Positions 30,492 to 39,185 of a DNA stretch of 54,696 nt are shown here, piece after piece. The DNA is from Gammaproteobacteria bacterium (GTDB lineage Bacteria; Pseudomonadota; Gammaproteobacteria; Thiohalomonadales; Thiohalomonadaceae): NCBI GenBank assembly GCA_015231435.1, contig JADGBN010000006.1, positions 1-54,696 of the forward strand, written 5' to 3'. Position 1 is the stretch's first letter, and each line of letters opens with the position of its first letter. A program made the translations under genes and the position numbers. Under the pieces are notes generated by a model. That model saw only the letters and a list, made by a program, of their open reading frames with translations, did not search any database and was not told the origin of the DNA.

Positions 30492-30905
30492 ATGGCTAAT
30501 CACCGCTGTCCCTGTGGTCAGCCACGGCATCTTAAACAGTGCTGCCTCCTCTACATTAATGGTGAGGCGTTACCTGTCACCGCTGAAGCACTCATGCGAT
30601 CGCGCTATACCGCCTATACCCTGAAGCGCTGGGACTACCTGAAGGAGAGCTGGGCGCCCGATTATTGTCCCGATAATATCGAGCAACACGACCGTCAACT
30701 ACGCTGGCTGGGGTTAACCATCACCGCCACGACTGCGGGTCAAGCTACTGATGATAATGGTACGGTGACCTTTATCGCCGAGCTGCGCGAGAAGGGGCAA
30801 CGCCATACCCTACGGGAAGAGAGCCAATTTATAAAACGCGATGGTCGCTGGTACTACCAACAGGGGAAGTCCACAGTCACGCCCTATCACCCCAACAAAA
30901 AATAG
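30492..30905 (+). CDS. ychJ: YchJ family protein (SEC-C motif)
   Basis: This 137-residue UPF0225 protein has an N-terminal SEC-C zinc motif (CPCGQPRHLKQCC) and a cystatin/NTF2-like body with ALMRSRYTAYTLKRWDYLKES and the end REESQFIKRDGRWYY. It lacks the second C-terminal SEC-C motif of the E. coli protein. Its role is unknown. It follows pilR by 8 bp and may be read from the same transcript. Confidence 0.9.
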   Translation: MANHRCPCGQPRHLKQCCLLYINGEALPVTAEALMRSRYTAYTLKRWDYLKESWAPDYCPDNIEQHDRQLRWLGLTITATTAGQATDDNGTVTFIAELREKGQRHTLREESQFIKRDGRWYYQQGKSTVTPYHPNKK

Positions 30906-30934
30906 CCCATGAACTTCAGTTGATCCCTTTTGTC

Positions 30935-31083
30935 TATACCCAAACTACTTGGAAGTGCAGGTAGGCGGCAAAGTCGCGAATCCCCATGAGCTTAGATTGA
31001 CTATGTGATTGGGGTGAGCGACTGCGGCGTGCGCAGCCTGCCTTTGGTGCAACGACCCTGCAATTTCAAGTAGAAAGGGTATA
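30935..31083. repeat. Inverted-repeat element, copy B (full length, 149 bp)
   Basis: Ends are TATACCC and GGGTATA. The inner terminal segments ACTTGGAAGTGCAGG and CCTGCAATTTCAAGT pair imperfectly, so the terminal inverted repeat is about 27 bp with roughly 22 matches. The middle contains GTGATTGGGGTGAGCGACTG and a module (GCGTGCGCAGCCTGCCTTTGG) of about 25 bp that is absent from copies A and C. It has no coding capacity, and the transcript could fold into a long hairpin. Confidence 0.9.
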
Positions 31084-31150
31084 TCCCGTCACTCTCCATC
31101 ACCTACTGAAACCCAAGCGGCATGCTGCCAAAAAATTTTTATGAAAAGGG

Positions 31151-31179
31151 TTGCGATCAATAACCAACCAAGATAGTAT
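31151..31179 (+). promoter_or_regulatory. Sigma-70-type promoter of rpoH
   Basis: TTGCGA (31151-31156) and TAGTAT (31174-31179) are 17 bp apart, with the start predicted near 31186, about 26 bp before the rpoH ATG. A GAGG ribosome site follows. It lies between repeat copy B and rpoH. Confidence 0.55.
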
Positions 31180-31211
31180 GTTATTAATTCCCTAATATTG
31201 AGGATTTAAGA

Positions 31212-32069
31212 ATGACCAAAGCTAAACAACTCCAACTGGCGCTCTCTGCCGGCAGCCTGAGTGCCTACATTAGCAGTGCGAACCAGATCCCGATGCTCAC
31301 CGCAGAAGAGGAGTATGAGCTAGGTATGCAGCTACAGGATGAAGGTAACATTGCCGCCGCCCAACGTCTGGTGATGTCACACTTGCGTTTTGTTATTCAT
31401 ATTGCCCGTGGCTACAGCGGTTATGGTCTTGCCCATACCGATCTTATCCAAGAGGGCAATATCGGTCTGATGAAGGCAGTCAAACGTTTTGATCCCACCA
31501 TGGGCGTACGCCTTGTCTCCTATGCGGTACACTGGATTCGTGCCGAGATTCATGAATTTATTCTGAAAAACTGGCGAATTGTCAAAGTTGCGACCACCAA
31601 AGCGCAACGTAAACTCTTTTTTAACCTGCGCGGCTCAAAAAAGCGTCTTGGCTGGTTTAACAAGGAGGAGGTTGAGACGGTGGCCAGCGAGCTGGGGGTC
31701 ACCACCCGTGAAGTCATGGAGATGGAGTCCCGCCTCAGTGGTCGCGATATGGGCTTCGACGGCGCGGCTGATGGTGATGATGGCGATGACAGCACGAGCG
31801 TCGCACCTGTCGCCTACCTGCAGGATGAGCGTTACGACCCCTGCCGTGAAGTTGAAAACGAACAGTGGGACAACCACGCTAACCACCAGCTTGCCCTGGC
31901 GCTGAAAACCCTGGATAAACGCAGCCAAGAGATTATTAGTGCCCGTTGGCTGAATGATGAGAAGTCAACGCTGCAGGAGCTGGGTGACCGCTACGAAGTC
32001 TCTGCCGAACGTATTCGCCAACTTGAGAAGAGCGCACTTCACAAACTGCGTAATGTGTTGGTCGTCTAA
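31212..32069 (+). CDS. rpoH: RNA polymerase sigma-32 (heat-shock) factor
   Basis: This 285-residue sigma factor directs transcription of chaperone and protease genes. Region 2 is seen in [17 protein letters not shown] and [19 protein letters not shown]. The RpoH box RKLFFNLR, diagnostic of sigma-32 against other group 3 factors, follows it, and region 4 has [20 protein letters not shown]. Length matches E. coli RpoH (284). Unlike in E. coli, ftsYEX does not precede it. Confidence 0.97.
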   Translation: MTKAKQLQLALSAGSLSAYISSANQIPMLTAEEEYELGMQLQDEGNIAAAQRLVMSHLRFVIHIARGYSGYGLAHTDLIQEGNIGLMKAVKRFDPTMGVRLVSYAVHWIRAEIHEFILKNWRIVKVATTKAQRKLFFNLRGSKKRLGWFNKEEVETVASELGVTTREVMEMESRLSGRDMGFDGAADGDDGDDSTSVAPVAYLQDERYDPCREVENEQWDNHANHQLALALKTLDKRSQEIISARWLNDEKSTLQELGDRYEVSAERIRQLEKSALHKLRNVLVV

Positions 32070-32085
32070 CCTGTTATCTGATTAA

Positions 32086-32110
32086 AACAGGGGCCTCTTT
32101 CGCCCCTGTT
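32086..32110. terminator. Hairpin between rpoH and the PAP2 gene
   Basis: AACAGGGGC and GCCCCTGTT form a 9-bp perfect stem with a 7-base loop 17 bp after the rpoH stop. The T tract is poor on the plus strand (CTCC) but better on the minus strand (TTTTAAT), so it may serve both convergent transcripts. Confidence 0.6.
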
Positions 32111-32130
32111 CTCCAGAGACAGCAACTCAA

Positions 32131-32252
32131 TATACCCAAACTACTTGGAAATGCAGGTAGGTGGCAAGGTTGCGAATCCCTATGAGCTTAGACAACCTAA
32201 GTGATTGGGGTGAGCGACTGCAGCCAACGACCCTGCAATTTCAAGTAGAAAG
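32131..32252. repeat. Inverted-repeat element, copy C (122 bp)
   Basis: It starts with TATACCCAAACTACTTGGAA and continues to TTTCAAGTAGAAAG. The last six bases of the terminal GGGTATA are missing and the PAP2 stop codon (TAA on the minus strand, 32255-32253) takes their place. It lacks the extra module of copy B. It lies between the convergent rpoH and PAP2 genes. Confidence 0.9.
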
Positions 32253-32861
32253 TTACCACCACGCACTAAGGCGTACCAAGCCACCCCCCTCCATCGGCCA
32301 GAGCGAGAGCGATACTTTACGCACCGCATCATTATAAGGGGTCACTAACAGTGCATTCACCCCCACAGCCAGCAGCGCCCCCGCGATAACATCCACCTCG
32401 TCATGGGCATTAATCTCCACCCGACTCCAACCTACATAGGTTGCGGCGGCATAGGCAGGAACCCCCCAGCTGCGCCCGTAGCGACGATTAAGAAACGCTG
32501 CTGCAGCAAAGGCGACTGACGTATGGCCTGAAGGAAAGGCATCCTCCGCCTCGGGATCGTTCGCAGGATCGTCGGGACGCTGCTTGTTCACCCCCGCTTT
32601 TAGCGCGTAGGTGGCCAACGTGGTGGTTAACAGGGAGGCACCAAACTGCTGGCGGCCTTTAACATCGTGATAACCCAACGTAGCGGCAATCGCAGAGAGC
32701 GGCAGCGCCAAACGCAGATTATCGCCCGCCACCTCATGTTTATTTGCCGCCGCCGCTGCGGTACTTTGCAGTAACAGCAGCAGCGGTGACCAGAGCATAG
32801 CACGCTGCACAACAGAGAATCTTCGCTGGGCGTTACCCTGCCTCACGGTTACAATAGCCAT
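32253..32861 (-). CDS. PAP2-family phosphatase
   Basis: This 202-residue protein has the three PAP2 phosphatase motifs: KAGVNKQRP, PSGH within AFPSGHTSVAF, and SRVEINAHDEVD. A signal-like N-terminal hydrophobic stretch ends in STAAAAA. It probably removes phosphate from lipids at the outer face of the inner membrane, but only about one or two clear membrane helices are visible and it may be a soluble periplasmic acid phosphatase type. I chose the ATG at 32861 with GGGGTGAG upstream. It lies 31 bp from the divergent lptD. Its 3' end touches a repeat element. Confidence 0.88.
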   Translation of the reverse strand: MAIVTVRQGNAQRRFSVVQRAMLWSPLLLLLQSTAAAAANKHEVAGDNLRLALPLSAIAATLGYHDVKGRQQFGASLLTTTLATYALKAGVNKQRPDDPANDPEAEDAFPSGHTSVAFAAAAFLNRRYGRSWGVPAYAAATYVGWSRVEINAHDEVDVIAGALLAVGVNALLVTPYNDAVRKVSLSLWPMEGGGLVRLSAWW

Positions 32862-32892
32862 TTTCTCACCCCTTGGTATTAACTGACACTCC

Positions 32893-35103
32893 ATGCCCAG
32901 ATCTGCCCCGCCTTTGTGGCAACGATGCTGCTACCTCTTCCTCTTTGTTTGCCCGACCTTATACGGGGCCGAGACAGTTGAGATACCAGAATGCAAAATG
33001 GATAAATTTCAATCAAATATAGAGCATATCTCGAAAGAAGATCAACTACTATTTACAGCAAAACAGATCACCATTGAGAACGCCGATGAGTTTCACCTTG
33101 CTGGCGATCTGACCATTGAGGGGGAGGGACGCCGTATTCATGCCGATAACGGGCTCTATCAGCGTCACAGCGGTGAGCTGCAACTCAACGGCCATATTCG
33201 CTACCTAAGTGAACCCTTTACGCTCACCAGTGAACGTGCGTCACTCTCGTTAAGCGCCAACAGCGGTAACTTTACGACCGCCCGCTTCTACTTTCCCACC
33301 CTTGCCGCCAGCGGTAGTGCCGCATCATTAGCTTTCTCTCCAACCACCGCTACCCTGTCACAAGTCAGTTTTACCACCTGTCCGGGAGAGAATCCGGACT
33401 GGCAGCTTAACGCCCCGAAGATGCAGCTCAATCAGGCGGAGAATCTTGGCGAGGCGTATCACCTATTTTTTGCCATTAAAGGGGTGCCGCTAATCTATCT
33501 TCCCTACATAAACTTCCCCCTAGAGGGGCGAAAAAGTGGTCTGCTGCCCGTTAGCTATCACCATAGTGACCGTAACGGCAGCGATCTACAGATCCCCCTC
33601 TACTGGAATATTGCCCCACAACAGGATGCCACCTATACGCCGCGCTTTCTTGCCAAACGAGGGGTGATGCAACAGCTTGAGTGGCGTGGTTTAGGCAACT
33701 ATCAACGTGGCGAGATCGCCTATAGCCATCTTGCTGATGACCCGCTTAATGAACTTGGCAGTCGCAGCTTTACCCACCTTAGCCACCGTTTAGAGCTAAG
33801 TAACGGCATCTACAGTCATTTGCGTTATCAACGTTTAAGTGATGCCGAGTGGTTAACTGACTTTGACAGTGAATATATCGATAGTGATGCAGATGAGGCA
33901 CCCCGCATTTTGCAAGCCGGGTTACGGCAACAGCATCTGCAACTGCGTGCCACCGTGTCACAACCACAAGCGCTAAGCAGCACCCTGACCTACCAGCGTC
34001 TGCCCACCTTAAGCCTGGCGTGGCAACCGCCAACGCACCTCGCCCTAAAGCCGACGCTACGCAGTGAGTGGAGCCGCTTTCGCCATCGTGATGAGGCGAT
34101 GATTAAAGGCGAACGCACCACTTTACGCCCAGCTGTCGCCCTGCCCTACCACAAAAGCAGCGGCTTTTTTCGTCCTGAACTTGCACTGCACCACAGCCAC
34201 TATCAACTGTCACAAACAGCAGCAGAGATCTATGCAAGTAAACCGCTGAATATTCCCATCTTATCCATCGACAGCGGCCTCTTTTTTGAGCGTGATCTGA
34301 CCCTGCGGGGTGACGCGGGGTGGCATCAAACGCTTGACCCCCGCCTCTATCTGCTCTACATCCCCTATGAAGATCAGAGTCTGCGTCCCAACTTTGACAG
34401 TAACCGTATTCCCCTGAGCTGGGATCGCCTCTTTAGCCCCGACCGCTTTAGCGGCAGTGACCGTCTTGGTGACAGTCAACAGGCCAACTTTGCCCTCAGT
34501 AGTCAATTTTTTGATCCCAGCGGCAGTGAACGACTACAGATCGGTATCGGCCGCATTCACTTTTTTAACTCCCCAAAGGTGACGCTAAACGGCCTCTGGC
34601 ATGAAGATCTCGATAGCGCTACGCTGCTACGCACACGCCTGACGCCCAACCGTCAGCTAGAGCTGCGCCATCAGCAGCAGATTGCTGATAATGGTGATAG
34701 CCTGGCGCTGGAGGTGGGGGTGCGCTATCAGCTTAATCCGCGATCCGAACTGCGCCTCACCCACTACGATGAACAACAGAGTAATGCGGTTAACGACACC
34801 ACCGCACCCCTGCAACAGAGCGATATTCTCGCCAACCTGCGCCTCTCGCCACGCTGGCAGATCGTTGGCTTATGGCAATATGACCACTATTATCAGCGAC
34901 AGAGTGATCTGATTCTGGGGGGTGAGTACCGTAGTTGCTGCTGGTCACTGCGTACCCTGCTACGTCGCCAGTGGCATGAAGAGAGTAACCGCTATGACGA
35001 AAGTTTTTATCTGTCGCTGGCGCTTACCGGACTCGCACCCTTTAGTAACCGCCTCGAAGATGAGCTCGAACGTGGTATCCTTAACACCTCAACATCACCC
35101 TAA
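32893..35103 (+). CDS. lptD: LPS-assembly outer-membrane protein LptD
   Basis: This 736-residue barrel inserts lipopolysaccharide into the outer leaflet with LptE. A signal peptide is followed by an OstA/jellyroll domain (LLFTAKQITIENADEFHLAG onward) and a large beta-barrel containing LPYINFPLEGRKSGLLP. The four cysteines used for disulfide maturation are all present: Cys34, Cys163 and the adjacent Cys682-Cys683. It starts the lptD-surA-pdxA-rsmA cluster. The length is slightly below the 784 of E. coli. surA, the periplasmic chaperone for this class of protein, follows 22 bp later. Confidence 0.95.
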   Translation: MPRSAPPLWQRCCYLFLFVCPTLYGAETVEIPECKMDKFQSNIEHISKEDQLLFTAKQITIENADEFHLAGDLTIEGEGRRIHADNGLYQRHSGELQLNGHIRYLSEPFTLTSERASLSLSANSGNFTTARFYFPTLAASGSAASLAFSPTTATLSQVSFTTCPGENPDWQLNAPKMQLNQAENLGEAYHLFFAIKGVPLIYLPYINFPLEGRKSGLLPVSYHHSDRNGSDLQIPLYWNIAPQQDATYTPRFLAKRGVMQQLEWRGLGNYQRGEIAYSHLADDPLNELGSRSFTHLSHRLELSNGIYSHLRYQRLSDAEWLTDFDSEYIDSDADEAPRILQAGLRQQHLQLRATVSQPQALSSTLTYQRLPTLSLAWQPPTHLALKPTLRSEWSRFRHRDEAMIKGERTTLRPAVALPYHKSSGFFRPELALHHSHYQLSQTAAEIYASKPLNIPILSIDSGLFFERDLTLRGDAGWHQTLDPRLYLLYIPYEDQSLRPNFDSNRIPLSWDRLFSPDRFSGSDRLGDSQQANFALSSQFFDPSGSERLQIGIGRIHFFNSPKVTLNGLWHEDLDSATLLRTRLTPNRQLELRHQQQIADNGDSLALEVGVRYQLNPRSELRLTHYDEQQSNAVNDTTAPLQQSDILANLRLSPRWQIVGLWQYDHYYQRQSDLILGGEYRSCCWSLRTLLRRQWHEESNRYDESFYLSLALTGLAPFSNRLEDELERGILNTSTSP

Positions 35104-35125
35104 TCTAAAGTCACAGGAAGAGATT

Positions 35126-36448
35126 GTGCAACCACGGATATCCCCCTCCCTATTAAAAAAAATCGCTTTCACCCTGCTGACCCTGCTGCTGGTGGTTTTC
35201 CCCTGGCGACAGACACCATTACAGGCGAGTGAACGACAGATTAATGCGATTGTCGCCGTGGTCAATGACGGGGTGATTACCCGCCTGGAACTGAATGCGC
35301 GGATTAAACTTGTGACCGATCAACTCCGCCATAACGGCAAGCCAATCCCCTCCGTTGAACGTCTTGAGAGTCAGGTGCTGGAGACGATGATTAACGAACA
35401 GGTACAGCTTGATCTAGCTAAAATTGCCGGCATCACGCTCGATGATGCCGCACTGAACCAGATTATTCTTAATATCGCCACCGATAACCGCCTCACGCTG
35501 AGCCAATTTCATGCCGCCCTGACTGCTGAGGGGATCGATTATGAACAGTATCGTGAACAGCTGCGCGATGAGATTATTATCAGCCGTCTACGCAACAGTC
35601 AGGTTGACAGCAAGGTAAGCGTCTCCCCCCAGGAGGTTGATCACTTTCTCGCCTCATCCTCACAACTCAATCAGCACCGTGAGTATCGTCTTGCCCATAT
35701 ATTAATTGCCACCCCCGAAGCGGCGAATGCCGCAACGGTCGAGCGCGCCCAGCAACAGGCCAAACAGCTCTATCAGGAGTTAAAGCAGGGGGCAAACTTT
35801 GAGACACTGGCGATAAATTACTCCAATAGCGCCCAGGCGCTGGAGGGGGGTGACTTAGGGTGGCGCAAAGCAGAGCTGTTACCGACACTCTTTGCCGATG
35901 TCGCCACCGAGATGCAGATTGGCGATATCTCCCTCCCCCTGCAAAACAGCAGCGGCTTTCACCTAATTAAGCTCGTCGATATGCGCAATACCCAGGCGAT
36001 AATGGTTAAACAGGTGAATGCCCGTCATATTCTGTTTGCAGCAACCTCGGCAAGCGAACTTGCTGCGGCACAGCAGCGTGCGCAGGCGGTCTACCAGCAA
36101 CTTAAAGCAGGTGCCGACTTCGCCGAACTGGCACGCAACGTCTCCGCTGACAGCGGCAGTGCCATCAAAGGGGGGGAGCTTGGCTGGGGTAAACCAGAGA
36201 GCTATGTCGCACAGTTTCGTCGCGCGCTGCAAACGCTAGCAGAGGGCGAGATAAGCCCCCCTTTTCAAACCGAGTTTGGCTGGCATATTCTGCAAATTCA
36301 TGGCTGGCGCGAAACAGATGAGAGCGACAGCGAACTTCGCAAACGTGCCCACGAAGCATTGCATCAACGAAAACTTGAGGATGAACGCAATAGCTGGCTA
36401 AGGCGCCTGCGTGATGAGTCCTATGTTGAAATTAGGCGTGAACAGTGA
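35126..36448 (+). CDS. surA: Periplasmic chaperone/peptidyl-prolyl isomerase SurA
   Basis: This 440-residue protein escorts outer-membrane proteins. A signal peptide (residues about 8-35) precedes the SurA N-domain (INAIVAVVNDGVITRLEL), then two parvulin PpiC domains starting near YRLAHILIAT and VNARHILFAAT, and a C-terminal helix. I chose GTG at 35126 because AGGAAGAG precedes it and it follows the lptD stop; the frame is open further upstream inside lptD, but that part has no SurA features. The stop overlaps the pdxA start (GTGA). Confidence 0.94.
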   Translation: MQPRISPSLLKKIAFTLLTLLLVVFPWRQTPLQASERQINAIVAVVNDGVITRLELNARIKLVTDQLRHNGKPIPSVERLESQVLETMINEQVQLDLAKIAGITLDDAALNQIILNIATDNRLTLSQFHAALTAEGIDYEQYREQLRDEIIISRLRNSQVDSKVSVSPQEVDHFLASSSQLNQHREYRLAHILIATPEAANAATVERAQQQAKQLYQELKQGANFETLAINYSNSAQALEGGDLGWRKAELLPTLFADVATEMQIGDISLPLQNSSGFHLIKLVDMRNTQAIMVKQVNARHILFAATSASELAAAQQRAQAVYQQLKAGADFAELARNVSADSGSAIKGGELGWGKPESYVAQFRRALQTLAEGEISPPFQTEFGWHILQIHGWRETDESDSELRKRAHEALHQRKLEDERNSWLRRLRDESYVEIRREQ

Positions 36449-37467
36449 TCGCCTCGCCGCTGGTTTACTGCCCAGGCGAGCCTGCCGGTATTGGTCCTGA
36501 TATTATTATCACCCTTGCGCAGCAGTTCCCGTTAAACGATGTGGTCACGCTTGCCGATCCAGACCTTTTGCTGCAACGCGCCAAAATATTGCGCTTACCG
36601 CTAAAACTGGTCGATGCTAAGACGCCAGTCACACAGCGTGCAACCCTGCGTATCGTCGCTGCAACACTTCCCGCCGAGGTGAGTTGTGGTCAACCCAATC
36701 CACAAAATGCCGACTACCTGCTGAACTCACTGAGCAAAGCTGTACGCGGTTGTCAGGAGGGTCACTATCGAGCCTTAATCACCGGGCCGCTGCATAAGGG
36801 GGTGATTAATCAAGGCGGAACTCCCTTTACCGGTCATACAGAATATCTGGCTGAATTATGCGCTAGTACCGAGGTGGTGATGATGCTCGCAGCCCCTTAC
36901 CACAATCCCTTGGCACCGCCGCAGCGCCAGACCCTGCGCGTACCGCTCATCACCACTCACCTGCCCTTACGGGAGGTACCACAAGCCGTGACCGCAAGCC
37001 GCCTTGAGGCACGTCTGACTATTATTCTCCAGTCGCTCAAACAGCAGTTTCAGCTTAAAGCACCGGAAATTGCAGTCTGCGGACTCAACCCTCACGCTGG
37101 AGAGGATGGCCATTTAGGCCAGGAGGAGGATATCATTATTAAACCCGTTCTTGACAAACTGCGACAACAGGGCTGGCAGATCATCGGCCCCCTTCCCGCC
37201 GATACCGCCTTTACCCCCAAACAACTTGCCAGATGTGACGCCGTGGTGGCGATGTATCATGATCAAGGATTGCCGGTGCTTAAACATATCGGTTTTAACC
37301 ACGGCGTCAACATCACCCTGGGGCTACCGATCGTGCGTACCTCGGTTGACCATGGCACCGCCCTGCCGCTTGCCGGAACTGGACGTGCCGACTATGGCAG
37401 CCTCAACTATGCACTGAAGGTTGCCCGTGAGATGACCTCAGCGCTCATCCACGACGATATCAGCTAA
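36445..37467 (+). CDS. pdxA: 4-hydroxythreonine-4-phosphate dehydrogenase
   Basis: This 340-residue NAD-dependent enzyme of vitamin B6 synthesis shows EPAGIGPDI, ITGPLHKGVIN, the metal histidine in FTGHTEYLAE, NPHAGEDGHLGQEE, and MYHDQGLPVLK with another metal ligand. It starts with GTG, overlapping the surA stop by 4 bp, and its own stop overlaps the rsmA ATG by one base. Length and order match surA-pdxA-rsmA of gammaproteobacteria. Confidence 0.96.
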   Translation: MIASPLVYCPGEPAGIGPDIIITLAQQFPLNDVVTLADPDLLLQRAKILRLPLKLVDAKTPVTQRATLRIVAATLPAEVSCGQPNPQNADYLLNSLSKAVRGCQEGHYRALITGPLHKGVINQGGTPFTGHTEYLAELCASTEVVMMLAAPYHNPLAPPQRQTLRVPLITTHLPLREVPQAVTASRLEARLTIILQSLKQQFQLKAPEIAVCGLNPHAGEDGHLGQEEDIIIKPVLDKLRQQGWQIIGPLPADTAFTPKQLARCDAVVAMYHDQGLPVLKHIGFNHGVNITLGLPIVRTSVDHGTALPLAGTGRADYGSLNYALKVAREMTSALIHDDIS

Positions 37468-38261
37468 TGCCTAGTAGCCATCGCCCCCGCAAACGCTTCG
37501 GTCAGAACTTCCTAATTGACCGCTCTGTGCTATATCAGATAGCCGATGCAGTCGCGCCACAACTAGGCGACAACCTGCTAGAGATTGGCCCCGGTCAAGG
37601 GGCGCTCACAGCGGTTCTGTTAACTAGAATCAAGCATCTGACGGCAGTCGAAATTGACCGCGATCTTGTCGCCTATCTACAGCGCCACTTCACCGCCGCA
37701 CAACTGACACTCTACAGTGAGGATATTCTGCGTTTTAACCTCAGTCGGATTGCTCAGGATAACGCCGCATTTCGCATTGTCGGTAACCTCCCCTATAACA
37801 TCACCACGCCACTCCTGTTTCATCTGCTCGCCTCGCACGTGGCTATCGCCGATATGCACTTTATGCTGCAACGCGAGGTGGCCGATCGGCTTGTCGCTAC
37901 CCCCGGCAGCGAGCAATATGGCCGGCTTGGTATTATGGTGAGCTATCACTGTCAGGTAGAGCGCCTTTTTGAAGTGCCTCCTGAAGCGTTTTCGCCGCCA
38001 CCGAAGGTTACCTCAGCGGTGGTCCGCTTGGTTCCCCATCGCACACCGCCGGTGGCGCTGCATCACCTGAAATCACTTGAACAGGTGGTCACGACCGCCT
38101 TTTCACAGCGCCGTAAAACCGTGCGCAACAGTCTTAAAAATCTGCTCAACGAAACACATTTCAGCGCTGCCAACATTGATCCTGGTGAGCGCCCGGAACG
38201 CCTTAGCCTGGTGCAATTTGCAGCGCTGGCAAATCAGCTAAATCCTGGCGAAATTTCATGA
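37467..38261 (+). CDS. rsmA: 16S rRNA dimethyladenosine transferase
   Basis: This 264-residue SAM-dependent enzyme (KsgA) dimethylates two adjacent adenines near the 3' end of 16S rRNA late in 30S assembly. It contains KRFGQNFL, the SAM motif LEIGPGQGALT, the catalytic NLPYNITTPLL and FSPPPKVTSAVVRL. The start is coupled to pdxA (TAATG) and the stop to the next gene (ATGA). Confidence 0.97.
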   Translation: MPSSHRPRKRFGQNFLIDRSVLYQIADAVAPQLGDNLLEIGPGQGALTAVLLTRIKHLTAVEIDRDLVAYLQRHFTAAQLTLYSEDILRFNLSRIAQDNAAFRIVGNLPYNITTPLLFHLLASHVAIADMHFMLQREVADRLVATPGSEQYGRLGIMVSYHCQVERLFEVPPEAFSPPPKVTSAVVRLVPHRTPPVALHHLKSLEQVVTTAFSQRRKTVRNSLKNLLNETHFSAANIDPGERPERLSLVQFAALANQLNPGEIS

Positions 38262-38794
38262 ACAGAACCACGACAGCAACAGAGGAACAACCCGACTTAA
38301 GCCGGACAGTGCTCTGTATAGAACATATTCCACTGGCCGAACTACAGCAAATTACCGAATACTATGGTGTCACCCTGCAACAGGTCGCCTCTCACCACAC
38401 GATTCCCGGAAGCTGGTTTGGCGACCCCGAGGCGGGCATTATTCGCATGAATCTCTATGTCCGCAACGATACGCCGTTACACTCCGCACTCCATGAACTC
38501 TGTCACCTTGTCTGCATGGATAACCTGCGCCGGACAACCCTCGATACCAATGCCGGAGGCGGCTATGATGAAGAGGATGCGGTAAACTACCTGCAAATTC
38601 TGCTTGCCGATCAGCTCCCCTGTTGCGGGCGTCTGCGCATGATGCAGGATATGGATAGTTGGGGCTACAGTTACCGCCTCGGCTCCGCCACTGCATGGTT
38701 TTATGAAGATGCGGAAGATGCACGCCAATGGCTGTTTGCACACCAGCTTATCAACCCGCAGGAGCAACCGACATGGCAACTACGCCAGGGTTAA
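38258..38794 (+). CDS. Putative HExxH metalloprotein, function unknown
   Basis: This 178-residue cytoplasmic protein (no signal peptide) carries HELCH at residues 79-83 in a helix (HSALHELCHLVC), with a downstream acidic cluster DEEDAVNYL (104-112) that could supply the third zinc ligand. This arrangement resembles ImmA/IrrE-type or gluzincin metallopeptidases. I do not recognise a named family. It starts within the rsmA stop (ATGA) and occupies the position that apaG has in E. coli, so it is likely part of the same transcript. Peptidase activity is inference only. Confidence 0.8.
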   Translation: MNRTTTATEEQPDLSRTVLCIEHIPLAELQQITEYYGVTLQQVASHHTIPGSWFGDPEAGIIRMNLYVRNDTPLHSALHELCHLVCMDNLRRTTLDTNAGGGYDEEDAVNYLQILLADQLPCCGRLRMMQDMDSWGYSYRLGSATAWFYEDAEDARQWLFAHQLINPQEQPTWQLRQG

Positions 38795-38901
38795 GCCCCC
38801 GAAGATTAGCAGTCTGGCATAGAATAATGGCGCGCTGCCTAATGCCAGTTGCCACCGCCGCAGGAGTTGACTAAGCTAAACCACCACTACGGAGAGCAGG
38901 A

Positions 38902-39183
38902 ATGGATTTTGAAGCAGTACATAACTTTTACAAACCCATTGTTATTGAACATATTCTCGCCCGTGCTGCCCTTGATTTAGGGATTAGCGACCCGGTAAAG
39001 CTTACCGATATTCTTGCCCTGAGTCTTAGTCGCCTGCCACCACGTTATGTTCTGAACGATATTGATGCCACGAATAACCTGAGCGCTGAGGATCACGACT
39101 CAATTAACAAGCGGGTGGCGACGGCCGTCAATGAGGCAATAGTCATGGTTAAAGATGACCGACGTCACCAGAGACGTGACTGA
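38902..39183 (+). CDS. ComFB-domain protein
   Basis: This 93-residue protein has the late-competence ComFB pattern: an N-terminal NFYKPIVIEHI helix, LTDILALSLSRLPPRYVLND and a helical end. ComFB-domain proteins in cyanobacteria have been linked to cyclic di-nucleotide binding; here the role is open. It has a strong ribosome site (GGAGAGCAGGA) and ends 2 bp before apaH. The 107 bp upstream could contain an independent promoter. Confidence 0.85.
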   Translation: MDFEAVHNFYKPIVIEHILARAALDLGISDPVKLTDILALSLSRLPPRYVLNDIDATNNLSAEDHDSINKRVATAVNEAIVMVKDDRRHQRRD

Positions 39184-39185
39184 TT

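Noticed and set aside
34261-34506. Antisense frame inside lptD
   Set aside because: LptD is continuous through this region with conserved cysteines on both sides; the antisense frame is a shadow.
38439-38779. Two antisense frames of about 100 codons opposite the HELCH gene
   Set aside because: Low-quality compositions without family signals; they mirror the codon pattern of the real gene on the plus strand.
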